Of a stretch of DNA of 26,018 bases, positions 1-6,086 are shown in pieces; position 1 is the first letter of the stretch; each line of letters opens with the position of its first letter. The notes under the pieces are model-generated. The model had not been told where the DNA came from. It worked only from the letters and a program-made list of their open reading frames with translations, and ran no database searches. The position numbers and the translations under genes are program-made. The DNA is taken from the IMG/VR virus record IMGVR_UViG_3300030098_005213, positions 3,189-29,206 of that record. One strand, written 5' to 3'. Origin of the DNA: a virus.

Positions 1-302
1 TTTTTAATAGTAGGAGAAGCTGAATAATTATATTTTAAGAAATTTACTAGAGCTATTTCATTAGTTTTTTTACTTATTACTATTTTATTTAAGTTTACAA
101 ATAATTCTAAAAGCTTTTCTATTGTTTCTTTATTATATCCAGTATGATAAGTAATTTGCCTTACTGAAATTTCATAAATTCCACATTGTTTAACATTAGG
201 ATTTGTAAGTAAGTATATATAAAAATACTTCTGCTCTGGAGTAAGATCTAAAATTAGTGGATCGTTCCAAAATGTAGTATGTATCTGCCTGTATTTCGCC
301 AT
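1..302 (-). CDS. Phage replication initiator, N-terminal winged-helix part (partial)
   Basis: This gene starts at an ATG at 302 and runs off the left edge, so only about 100 codons are visible. The translation begins MAKYRQIHTTFWNDPLILDL and continues with an LTPEQKYFYIYLLTNP segment, then CGIYEIS and RQITYHTGYNKETI. This pattern (a W-x-D-P near the start, a leader helix ending LLTNP, then a CGIYEIS strand/helix) is what I know from winged-helix N-terminal domains of phage replication initiators and DnaD-like replisome organisers. Such proteins bind the phage origin and recruit the helicase. The rest of the gene, where a DnaD-type or primase/helicase-loader domain would lie, is outside the window. 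It follows the OB-fold gene at 322-633 by 19 bp, consistent with a replication operon. The family assignment is from motif memory and moderately sure. Confidence 0.6.
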   Translation of the reverse strand, partial: MAKYRQIHTTFWNDPLILDLTPEQKYFYIYLLTNPNVKQCGIYEISVRQITYHTGYNKETIEKLLELFVNLNKIVISKKTNEIALVNFLKYNYSASPTIK

Positions 303-321
303 CTGTTTTTGTATTTAATTA

Positions 322-633
322 TTAAAAAGGAGGATTATTAGATAGATGTATTTCTTCCTCTAAAACTATATTTTTTATATTTAATGTATTAAAAAATTTG
401 TCCTTCCACTCATTAGATTTGATGTAAAATTCTATTTTTACATATCTATCATCTTTTATATTTTCTTTATGAATAGCTATAGATTCTTTTCCGAAAATCT
501 CAAACTGATGCTTATGATCAAAACCTGTATCAGTTTCTACTATTGTTATATACATTTTTTCAAATGTATCGCCTGTTTTACTTTCTATAGTTTCTGTTCT
601 ACTATTTAAAATTTTACCTCTTATTTTATACAT
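322..633 (-). CDS. OB-fold single-stranded DNA-binding-like protein (DUF3127-like)
   Basis: A 103-aa protein of mainly beta pattern. It opens MYKIRGKILNSRTET, has a central FEKMYITIVETD and FEIFGKES strand pair, then DDRYVKIEFYIKSNEWKDKFFN. The tail is acidic and ends NNPPF. This strand order and the short acidic tail with a terminal aromatic resemble DUF3127, a small OB-fold family common in Bacteroidota and their phages, and more generally the SSB C-terminal tip that recruits partners. The likely role is protecting ssDNA during phage replication or recombination. The start overlaps the end of the upstream DnaA-like gene by 8 bp, so the two are probably translationally coupled. DNA binding is inferred from fold resemblance; no catalytic motif is expected or seen. 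Confidence 0.6.
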   Translation of the reverse strand: MYKIRGKILNSRTETIESKTGDTFEKMYITIVETDTGFDHKHQFEIFGKESIAIHKENIKDDRYVKIEFYIKSNEWKDKFFNTLNIKNIVLEEEIHLSNNPPF

Positions 634-1066
634 AACTTTTTTTATTTAATTTAATTTTTAATATATCTATTTGATGCTCTAATCTGTTGTTTTCGTTTAG
701 GATTTGTTCGTATTTAATATCCAAATCGTAATCGTGCTTCGTTTTTATTATACTATATGCAAGATCTAGCTCTGCATTTTTCCAGTTTTTAAACTGAGTG
801 TAAGTATTTTCATATTGTCTAGTATAGTGATTTATTATTTGGTATTCCGAATCGTGATGTTTTAACATTTCTACTATATGATCTTTACTTTTATTTAATA
901 ACTCTGAAATATCATAAATACTAAAATTCTCTTTATAGTGCAAAATATGATAAACCATACTCCTAGCATCTTTAGTTCTAGGATTGCTAAATATATTATA
1001 GAAATCTGCAAATTTCACTTTATTATAGAAACAGCATATCCTTATTAATCTATCTATTGATTGCAT
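626..1066 (-). CDS. DnaA domain IV-like helix-turn-helix protein with C-terminal coiled coil
   Basis: A 146-aa protein. Residues about 30-75 (ARSMVYHILHYKENFSIYDI, then LLNKSKDHIVEMLKHH) follow the layout of the TrpR-like DNA-binding domain IV of the replication initiator DnaA: a long helix, a short helix with the S-x-x-(D/E)-I-x-x-L-L pattern, then a recognition helix starting K-(S/R)-(K)-D-H. There is no AAA+ ATPase part, so it could bind DnaA-box-like sites but not act as a full initiator. The last 50 residues are charged and helical with a leucine/isoleucine periodicity (YEQILNENNRLEHQIDILKI), likely a dimerising coiled coil. It sits between a possible annealing protein and an OB-fold protein, so origin recognition or transcriptional control are the likely roles. 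An unrelated HTH regulator is the main alternative. Confidence 0.5.
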   Translation of the reverse strand: MQSIDRLIRICCFYNKVKFADFYNIFSNPRTKDARSMVYHILHYKENFSIYDISELLNKSKDHIVEMLKHHDSEYQIINHYTRQYENTYTQFKNWKNAELDLAYSIIKTKHDYDLDIKYEQILNENNRLEHQIDILKIKLNKKSYV

Positions 1067-1286
1067 AGTTTTTGTTTACATCATAATTTTTACCCTCTTT
1101 AAACATCCAGTATTCATCTGATTTATATTCAAAATAATCTATAATTTTATAATCGCTATCCTTTTGAATATCTAGAAGTATATTTAAAAGCTCCTTCTTA
1201 CTGCATTTAACTAAAAGATCTCCAGTATTACAAATAATAATCCAGCTTCTTACAAAAGTATAATCGTTTATATAACTATTTCTCAT
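1050..1286 (-). CDS. Small hypothetical phage protein
   Basis: I do not recognise this protein. From the ATG at 1286 it is 78 aa (MRNSYINDYTFVRSWIIICN). An in-frame ATG at 1307 would add seven residues. I prefer 1286 because it gives an 11-bp overlap with the preceding gene, like its neighbours, rather than a 32-bp overlap. The sequence has two Cys residues near the middle (IICNTGD and VKCSKKE), a central amphipathic helix (KKELLNILLDIQKDSD) and an aromatic-rich end (DYFEYKSDEYWMF). It overlaps the downstream HTH gene by 17 bp, so it belongs to the same early/replication operon. No membrane segment or signal peptide is seen. Confidence 0.5.
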   Translation of the reverse strand: MRNSYINDYTFVRSWIIICNTGDLLVKCSKKELLNILLDIQKDSDYKIIDYFEYKSDEYWMFKEGKNYDVNKNYAINR

Positions 1287-1692
1287 TTTTAAACTCCTCT
1301 GCTTCATCTTCTGAATAAAATCCGTGTAAATTCGCTAATTTTAAAATAGTTCTAGCTAGTGCCCTTTTTTCGGCCATCGCTACTGGATAGGGATTGCTAC
1401 AATTTTTAGGGGATGCTTCTCCGAAACTTTGTATCATTATTTTTGGCCTCGGCTGTGGATTGTTTTCATTTCCATCAAATAAAACCCCAGTAGCTAAAAC
1501 TACTGCATAGCGACAATCATCTGATATTTTTTCTAGTTTGAAATTAACCTGAGCTCCTAGCTTATTTTGTATCTTCTGTATTCCAGATCTAGTTATTATA
1601 GGTTTTTCTTTTGATCCAAATTTTAATATAAATATATCATCTTTTTCTAAAGAGTATTTTTTATATATTTCTTTTAAGTTTTCTCTATTCAT
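1276..1692 (-). CDS. Possible single-strand annealing / recombination protein
   Basis: A 138-aa protein. The middle carries alternating strands (CRYAVVLATGVLFDG, then a proline-rich turn and KIMIQSFGEASP). The C-terminal third has a conserved-looking helix, YPVAMAEKRALARTILKLAN, followed by LHGFYSEDEAEEF. A YP-x-x-MA-x-KRA-x-x-R helix with a downstream (Y)SEDEA segment is, as I remember it, typical of small phage annealing-type recombinases related to ERF/Rad52-like proteins. The neighbourhood (an OB-fold ssDNA-binding-like protein and a DnaA-like protein) fits a replication/recombination cassette. Its length is short for ERF or Rad52, so it may be a minimal or divergent member or another conserved early protein. 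The functional call is tentative; the ORF itself is secure, with ATG at 1692 and overlaps on both sides. Confidence 0.45.
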   Translation of the reverse strand: MNRENLKEIYKKYSLEKDDIFILKFGSKEKPIITRSGIQKIQNKLGAQVNFKLEKISDDCRYAVVLATGVLFDGNENNPQPRPKIMIQSFGEASPKNCSNPYPVAMAEKRALARTILKLANLHGFYSEDEAEEFKNEK

Positions 1693-1831
1693 AATATGAG
1701 TGAAGTTTATTTAATTTTGATAATAATTTTAATTTAACTAAATCTAGAGCTACCTTATCGGCTGCTTCTAGTTTTTCATTATGCAAAACGGATAGCAATA
1801 AGCTATAATCCCTTGTATCTAGTTTTTCCAT
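1685..1831 (-). CDS. 48-aa small hypothetical protein
   Basis: A short ORF from an ATG at 1831 to TAG at 1685-1687. It translates as MEKLDTRDYSLLLSVLHNEK, then LEAADKVALDLVKLKLLSKL and NKLHSYYE. It is almost entirely helical, rich in Leu and Lys. It fills the space between two genes, ending 8 bp inside the start of the annealing-like gene at 1692 and beginning 3 bp before the end of the gene at 1834-2136. This tight tiling, matching the neighbours, is the best reason to think it is real. No family is recognised. Confidence 0.5.
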   Translation of the reverse strand: MEKLDTRDYSLLLSVLHNEKLEAADKVALDLVKLKLLSKLNKLHSYYE

Positions 1832-1833
1832 TT

Positions 1834-2136
1834 TTATAAATTTTTATAAGTTTCTATTTCTGTTTTAAAATCTAAAGAGTTTTCTTTGCTCATAAATAAA
1901 TTAACATTTTTATATTTAGATTCTATATTAGTGCTAGTTTCATCTATATCTGAAAGCCAATCTATATATATTTCTTTTAACTTTTCTTCTAAATCTTCTA
2001 GCTTTTCTATTTCTGTTTTAGGTACTTCTAGTTTATATAAAATAGTTTTCTTTTCTATTGTTGTTAATCTATTAAATAAAAAAAGAATAGTATTTAAAAC
2101 ATCTTTTTTAAATTGTGTATCAAGTTTTGTAGCCAT
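1834..2136 (-). CDS. Hypothetical helical protein, 100 aa
   Basis: Unrecognised. It begins MATKLDTQFKKDVLNTILFL and is predicted mostly alpha-helical, with a strongly charged middle (PKTEIEKLEDLEEKLKEIYI) likely to form a coiled coil or helical hairpin. The end is Asn/Lys/Ser rich. No signal peptide, membrane segment or metal motif is seen. The start ATG at 2136 overlaps the end of the preceding gene by 17 bp and the stop lies 2 bp before the 48-aa gene, so it is part of the same leftward operon. Context only suggests an early or replication-associated accessory role. Confidence 0.55.
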   Translation of the reverse strand: MATKLDTQFKKDVLNTILFLFNRLTTIEKKTILYKLEVPKTEIEKLEDLEEKLKEIYIDWLSDIDETSTNIESKYKNVNLFMSKENSLDFKTEIETYKNL

Positions 2137-2446
2137 CTATTTTTCCTTTTATTATTATTTCTAATTTTCTCCAGTCATTTTTGTAGTGATAAAATAATAC
2201 ATCATAACAAAAATCCGTAGAATATAAATAACATATCTGCCGATTAAATAATTTTTTAATACCCTGCATCCCTTTTTTTCTGTAAACATCTATAATATAT
2301 TTATCGTTTATTATTTTAGTTGCTGTTCTTCTTTTAGTTTTTAATAGCAATCTTATTGCTCTATCTCTTTCTGCATCTTCTTCCATTGATATCTGATTCA
2401 CATCTAATAAGTAATAAAGCTCATCCATAAAATTATATATATTCAT
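2120..2446 (-). CDS. Hypothetical basic protein, 108 aa
   Basis: Unrecognised. I take the ATG at 2446 (MNIYNFMDELYYLLDV) as the start; the ORF can be extended two codons to a TTG at 2452. An acidic N-terminal helix (ISMEEDAERDRAIRLLL) is followed by a basic segment (KTKRRTATKIINDK) and a Tyr/Cys/Phe-rich part (CYLYSTDFCYDVLFYHYKND). The mixed basic helix pattern could bind nucleic acid, but no definite fold is seen. It ends with TGA and overlaps the next gene by 17 bp. A TATATTTG sequence sits immediately upstream at 2450-2457 but is too close to the start codon to be its promoter unless a later start is used. Confidence 0.5.
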   Translation of the reverse strand: MNIYNFMDELYYLLDVNQISMEEDAERDRAIRLLLKTKRRTATKIINDKYIIDVYRKKGMQGIKKLFNRQICYLYSTDFCYDVLFYHYKNDWRKLEIIIKGKIDGYKT

Positions 2447-2476
2447 ATACAAATATATATAGATAAGCTTTATTAC

Positions 2477-2683
2477 TTACCCCCTTTCCTTTAGCTTAGC
2501 TATTAGGTTTACCTGCATATCCATCAGCTCTTTAAAGCTATGAGTAAAAAGCCACTCTTTAACATCGTTTGCAGGTTTAATTTTTTCAAAATTTACAGGA
2601 GTATTATTTAATACTCTTAATCTGATTATTTCATTGACTAGCCAAACTTTCATATTTGGCCTTAAAGTTTCTGTAAAGCTCAT
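2477..2683 (-). CDS. Hypothetical small protein, 68 aa
   Basis: Unrecognised. The sequence begins MSFTETLRPNMKVWLVNEII and ends with a helix (FKELMDMQVNLIAKLKERG). The composition looks like a genuine folded helical protein. It is the first gene after an 88-bp gap that follows the phosphoesterase gene, and its leader (AACAAAAACAAAAACT before ATG) is A-rich without a Shine-Dalgarno sequence. It could therefore be first in the early/replication transcript. No domain is assigned. Confidence 0.5.
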   Translation of the reverse strand: MSFTETLRPNMKVWLVNEIIRLRVLNNTPVNFEKIKPANDVKEWLFTHSFKELMDMQVNLIAKLKERG

Positions 2684-2747
2684 AGTTTTTGTTTTTGTTT
2701 ACACAAATTAACCTAAAAGCTTTTTAAAAGCAAAATTTTTAGAGTGT

Positions 2748-2760
2748 TTGTTATTAACAA
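2748..2760. promoter_or_regulatory. Inverted repeat TTGTTA-t-TAACAA, operator-like
   Basis: The 88-bp gap 2684-2771, between the phosphoesterase and the left-hand gene block, contains a 13-base inverted repeat with arms TTGTTA and TAACAA and one central base. The same half-site occurs in the palindrome at 23814-23827 and once at the candidate promoter near 22504. A weak AT stem (GCTTTT/AAAAGC) lies beside it at about 2719-2731. I read this gap as the regulatory boundary between the late/lysis genes and the early block, but no convincing -7 box is seen in it. Confidence 0.3.
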
Positions 2761-2771
2761 TCAGATGTTTA

Positions 2772-3521
2772 TTATTTAGAATAGCTTATTTTAGATCCTA
2801 AATCCATAGGTATAAAAAATCCTACCTTCCCATCTATAACTATTCCACATCCTAAAGTAGGTTTTTTACTAAAATTACGGCCGTACTGAAAGGCCAAATC
2901 ATTTACAGATATAAGGCATCCAACATTAAGAGCAAAACACAGCTCTTTATAAGAAGCTCTATAGTTTACACCTCCTGAGCTGTGAGTGTGGCCTATTACT
3001 ACTGATTGCCTGTAGTCCTGCATAAAATTTACAGCAGCATTAGCTCCAGATTTTCCTGTGCCGTGTAAATATAAAACTTTATCTATTTCTAGATAATCGT
3101 GAGTTTTCCATCCTTTTGGAAAATTCCAAGATTCAGCAAAAGTTTTATAAAATTTCTTAGGGATAGAGTGTTTTAACATTCGCCTATTTATGAGCTGATC
3201 GTGATTGCCCATCATTAAATCACCTTCAGGAAAAACTTTAAAAAGCTTATCTATATCCTTTTGTGCTAGCTCTGCTTCTTTTCCTCCTGAAACCATATCG
3301 CTATCTTTTTCCCAGAAGCTCCAAGCTGAGCCATCTACTAAATCTCCGATATGGATTATTCTATTAGCTTGAAACTGATTAAACACTTCATAAACCCAGT
3401 TAAGATGCCCCTTTTTAGAATAAGGATAGTGAGTATCTGAAATTATCCCTACTACATTACTTCGCTTATGATAATTTATAAACTCATAAACAAATTTATT
3501 TAATCGTGGCCTGTAGCTCAT
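2772..3521 (-). CDS. Calcineurin-like metallophosphoesterase
   Basis: A 249-aa protein with the full set of metallophosphoesterase motifs in order: GIISDTHYP (Asp29, His31), IHIGDLVDG (Asp60), MMGNHDQL (Asn106, His107), LYLHGTGKSG (His153) and VVIGHTHSS (His178, His180). These residues normally hold a two-metal centre that hydrolyses phosphomono- or diesters; the substrate cannot be told from sequence. The length is normal for a single-domain enzyme. There is no signal peptide, so it should act in the cytoplasm. It overlaps the holin gene by 4 bp and is the last gene of the lysis cluster before a regulatory gap. Possible roles are nucleotide or nucleic-acid end processing, or removal of cyclic-nucleotide defence signals; the latter is speculation. 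Confidence 0.85.
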   Translation of the reverse strand: MSYRPRLNKFVYEFINYHKRSNVVGIISDTHYPYSKKGHLNWVYEVFNQFQANRIIHIGDLVDGSAWSFWEKDSDMVSGGKEAELAQKDIDKLFKVFPEGDLMMGNHDQLINRRMLKHSIPKKFYKTFAESWNFPKGWKTHDYLEIDKVLYLHGTGKSGANAAVNFMQDYRQSVVIGHTHSSGGVNYRASYKELCFALNVGCLISVNDLAFQYGRNFSKKPTLGCGIVIDGKVGFFIPMDLGSKISYSK

Positions 3522-3919
3522 TTATTTTTTTTTGCCGATCCTCCAAAAAAGAAATCAATAATAGTATTTACTTTAGCACTCATAGCTCCAAATAAAGTAC
3601 TTATAAAACTGATTTCAAACTCCCCTAAATTAATATCTCCTATTACAAAATATCTAGCTAAAACAAAACTTAAAATAAAATATGCTATAGTAAATATAGT
3701 AGCTAGTATTTTTTGTATATTACTATCATCTTCGTACATCTCCCTAGCACTTTTGCGATCTTCCACTTCCAGCTGATACATAGTTTGTTTATGGTTTTTT
3801 AAAACTTTTTCTAGTTCAATTTTAAGCTGTTTTTTTTCTTCTTTTGTGCTAGTTAAATCATCTATAGCTTTATTTACATCTATTTTTAATCCTCCAAAAA
3901 TTTTATTAATTAAACTCAT
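3518..3919 (-). CDS. Holin, 3TM-type family
   Basis: A 133-aa protein with an N-terminal charged, coiled-coil-like region (STKEEKKQLKIELEKVLKNH, then a RKSAREMY segment). Two hydrophobic helices follow at about 70-92 (ILATIFTIAYFILSFVLARY) and 101-123 (FEISFISTLFGAMSAKVNTI), then the end DFFFGGSAKKNK. The order of charged arm, D-x-x-x-x-QK, membrane segments and terminal FFFGGS-x-x-K is that of the 3TM holin family (Holin_3TMs) found in many tailed phages. It would open the inner membrane to let the adjacent M15 endolysin reach the peptidoglycan. It overlaps both the endolysin gene and the phosphoesterase gene by 4 bp, a tight translational coupling. Confidence 0.8.
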   Translation of the reverse strand: MSLINKIFGGLKIDVNKAIDDLTSTKEEKKQLKIELEKVLKNHKQTMYQLEVEDRKSAREMYEDDSNIQKILATIFTIAYFILSFVLARYFVIGDINLGEFEISFISTLFGAMSAKVNTIIDFFFGGSAKKNK

Positions 3920-4413
3920 AAAGATTTGATTTGTTTTATTCTTTTATATTTAGTTTTATTATTATCATCTTTGTAAGCTTCTAGTAATTGATTTCTATTA
4001 TTTTCCTTTGAATAGCTAATATGAATCCATCTATAATCAAACTCATTAATCATCTGATCAAACTCTATTCCCAGCTCTAGTATGGTATTAAATATCTTTT
4101 TATTATTTGCTTTTCCATTAGCATCTATAAAATGTATATCAGCTGCTTCTCCTCTTGTGTGCTGAGAAGTTGCTATATATTCTCCTTTTATTATTTTATA
4201 AGCTCCTCCTATTGCTTTATTTAATTGTTTACTTCTCCATCCTGAATTTATTTTAATAGGGCCTATACAATCTCTAAGTGGTTGCAAAACTTTTAAACAA
4301 AGTAGCTGCATATTTCTTATATGTTCTTTAGGAGGATTAAGCTCTAGCCCCCTTCTTTTAGCTACATTAGATTTAAGAAATTCTTTTAAAGTAAAATTTT
4401 TAGATAATAACAT
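3916..4413 (-). CDS. Endolysin, peptidase M15 family (DD/LD-carboxypeptidase type)
   Basis: A 165-aa enzyme that would cut peptide cross-links of peptidoglycan. It starts with the usual FTLKEFLKS, then INSGWRSKQLNKAIGG. The zinc-binding motif SQHTRGEAADIHF supplies His85 and Asp92, and RWIHISYS supplies His131. The substrate-side Arg60 of GWR is present. The length matches single-domain M15A phage lysins, and there is no signal peptide, so release depends on a holin. It lies between a thioredoxin-fold-like membrane protein and the 3TM holin. The C-terminal tail (NNKTKYKRIKQIKSL) is basic and may help bind the envelope. The family call is firm; whether it cuts DD or LD bonds is not readable. 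Confidence 0.9.
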   Translation of the reverse strand: MLLSKNFTLKEFLKSNVAKRRGLELNPPKEHIRNMQLLCLKVLQPLRDCIGPIKINSGWRSKQLNKAIGGAYKIIKGEYIATSQHTRGEAADIHFIDANGKANNKKIFNTILELGIEFDQMINEFDYRWIHISYSKENNRNQLLEAYKDDNNKTKYKRIKQIKSL

Positions 4414-4415
4414 TT

Positions 4416-4796
4416 TTAATTAAATTTATTCAACAATAATACATCTACCTCTTTTTGTAGTTTTTTGTATGTTATATCAAAATCAAGCATAATAGTACTT
4501 TTAAATCTTTTTACTTCTTCTCCATTATTAAATAAAATTATAGTAGGTTGTTTTATATTATACTCATCCATATATTTTAAATTATCGCAAAGTATTATAG
4601 TATAACATTTACAATTTTTTATCTTATCTAAATCTTCTATAAAATTTTCTTCATTCCAAGATGTGTTAAATTCTACTATCGCTATTTCATTTTTTAAAAA
4701 GTTTTGTCCTGATGCCGTAGCAGCAAATAGAAACACTAAAAGCATTAATAATATATATATATAATTACTTATATCTTTTTTATTTATTGATTTCAT
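4416..4796 (-). CDS. Membrane-anchored thioredoxin-fold-like protein lacking CxxC
   Basis: A 126-aa protein with an N-terminal hydrophobic helix at about 12-29 (NYIYILLMLLVFLFAATASG) that could be a signal anchor or cleaved signal peptide, placing the rest in the periplasm. Residues 38-100 look like a thioredoxin fold: strand IAIVEFNTSWNEENF, a helix, strand YTIILCD, then KQPTIILFNNGEEVKRF with the expected cis-proline at Pro84 before the beta hairpin. The position normally holding W-C-G-P-C is SWNEEN, so the redox cysteines are missing; an unrelated CKC lies at 62-64. It should therefore be a binding or scaffold protein rather than an oxidoreductase. It overlaps the upstream membrane protein gene by 17 bp and sits just before the endolysin. 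The fold call is by motif, not a search. Confidence 0.55.
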   Translation of the reverse strand: MKSINKKDISNYIYILLMLLVFLFAATASGQNFLKNEIAIVEFNTSWNEENFIEDLDKIKNCKCYTIILCDNLKYMDEYNIKQPTIILFNNGEEVKRFKSTIMLDFDITYKKLQKEVDVLLLNKFN

Positions 4797-5052
4797 ATAA
4801 CCGATCTTCTATTTTATTTAATTGATCTTTTATTTCTTCTATTCCTTCTGCATTTTGCATAATCGTTGTTCTAATAAGTTCATCTTTTATTTCCCACTCA
4901 GTAGCAGATAGAGTAGGTTTAGGAAGTTGTTTAGCATCTTCTATATCAGCTTGTAGCTTTGAATACATAGAAACCATAGAAATAACAAATCCTATTATAA
5001 TTATTAAAGTTTTTAAATCTAGTGTAAGATTAGTAGATTCTGATATTTTCAT
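4780..5052 (-). CDS. Small one-TM protein with coiled coil, candidate lysis accessory or second holin
   Basis: A 90-aa protein with one hydrophobic helix at about 14-30 (LKTLIIIIGFVISMVSMYSK). A linker and a C-terminal heptad-like segment follow (EGIEEIKDQLNKIEDRLYEI), predicted to form a coiled coil. One TM plus a coiled coil, next to an endolysin, is seen in small holin-like and BhlA-like phage proteins and in some inner-membrane spanin subunits. There is no lipoprotein box, so it would not be an o-spanin. It overlaps the outer-membrane-like gene by 4 bp and the thioredoxin-like gene by 17 bp. The role is inferred mainly from position. Confidence 0.5.
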   Translation of the reverse strand: MKISESTNLTLDLKTLIIIIGFVISMVSMYSKLQADIEDAKQLPKPTLSATEWEIKDELIRTTIMQNAEGIEEIKDQLNKIEDRLYEINK

Positions 5053-6086
5053 TTTATTAATATGTTTAGCCCTAGTTTTAAATTATAATTTTTCCTATCT
5101 AAATAACTTAAATAGATTCCTTCTATATGTAAAGAAAGCAATTTAGTTATCTTCTTTTGTATTAAAGCTCCTATTTCATAATCTACAGCTCCACTATATC
5201 CAAAAGTAGTAAGAGCTTTATTATATGGAAGTAAATTACTCCATACTAAAGTATGATAGTTGTTTTTGTGAGTATAATAACTAAATCCAAATACTGCCGA
5301 TAGTGTTTGCTGTGTTCCTATTTTGTTTATTTCTGCTGAATTATAGCTATTTACAATCTCTGAATAGTGATACTCCATAAATTCTGTATTGCTGCTAGCT
5401 ATAGTATCTCCAGCTGGATTAGTCCAATAATTATAAGTATCTTCTGTTCTATCTACAAATCCATTACTATTAATATCATTCCAATAAAAAAAGGAGTTAT
5501 AACCTAGAGAATTAGCAACATCTATATAATCGCCTCCACTAAAAACACTAAAAGGATTTAATCCGTAAGCTGGATGAAACCTTATAACAGCTCCAGCTGA
5601 AAGCTGAAGCTTATTTATATCCTTTTTTATTCTTAAATCTATTTCTCTATATTTTAGATCTATTCCTTCTAGGTTTGTACTCTGAAGCTTTACTATATAA
5701 AAGCTCCCTAAATACCTTAAAAAATAATCCTGATTGATATATTTAATTCCTCTATCTCTTATATTTTCGTAAGAAATTAAATACTCTAAGCCATTTATTA
5801 AAGCTGATCTAAATTTTCCGTAATCTGTTTCCGTTCCATCTTTATAGCTTTTTCTATCTTCCATTGATAACCTAGCTAATCTCCTTACTCCGAAAGCATA
5901 TCTATAATTAAACTTATTATCTCTAGTTGTTTCTGTAAGTATTCCATCTTTAATAGTATAAGTATTAACCTCATCTAGCACTTGATTTACTCCTATAGTG
6001 CCGTAAATAGTAGAGTATTTAAAAACTCCTAGCTGAGCATTAGCTGCTAAGCATATAAAAAATAATATATATATAATCTTTTTCAT
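5049..6086 (-). CDS. Secreted outer-membrane beta-barrel-like protein with an EF-hand-type loop
   Basis: A 345-aa protein with a clear Sec signal peptide (MKKIIYILFFICLAANAQ; cleavage likely after ANA or at AQ, a common Bacteroidota pattern). The mature part has many alternating aromatic/polar strands (FNYRYAFGVRRLARLSMEDR, QLSAGAVIRFHPAYG, TLSAVFGFSYYTHKN, LLSLHIEGIYLSYL) and ends in a strand with a terminal LNILIK. Together these suggest an outer-membrane barrel or similar surface protein. Residues 204-215 (DINSNGFVDRTE) match a DxNxNGxxDxxE calcium-binding loop. It follows the tail genes with an ATAATG overlap and precedes the lysis genes. Possible roles are altering the host surface late in infection, superinfection exclusion or outer-membrane disruption. 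A virion protein is less likely because of the signal peptide. No family is recognised. Confidence 0.6.
   Translation of the reverse strand: MKKIIYILFFICLAANAQLGVFKYSTIYGTIGVNQVLDEVNTYTIKDGILTETTRDNKFNYRYAFGVRRLARLSMEDRKSYKDGTETDYGKFRSALINGLEYLISYENIRDRGIKYINQDYFLRYLGSFYIVKLQSTNLEGIDLKYREIDLRIKKDINKLQLSAGAVIRFHPAYGLNPFSVFSGGDYIDVANSLGYNSFFYWNDINSNGFVDRTEDTYNYWTNPAGDTIASSNTEFMEYHYSEIVNSYNSAEINKIGTQQTLSAVFGFSYYTHKNNYHTLVWSNLLPYNKALTTFGYSGAVDYEIGALIQKKITKLLSLHIEGIYLSYLDRKNYNLKLGLNILIK

Noticed and set aside
1886-2164. Plus-strand ORF of 92 codons that looks like a membrane protein
   Set aside because: It is opposite a tightly tiled minus-strand gene pair; Ser/Phe/Leu/Ile richness is the complement of Lys/Glu/Asn-rich coding.
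2450-2457. TATATTTG box just before the 108-aa gene
   Set aside because: It matches the -7 consensus but ends only 3 bases before the ATG at 2446, leaving no room for a transcription start and leader; the surrounding TATATA-rich DNA makes chance likely.
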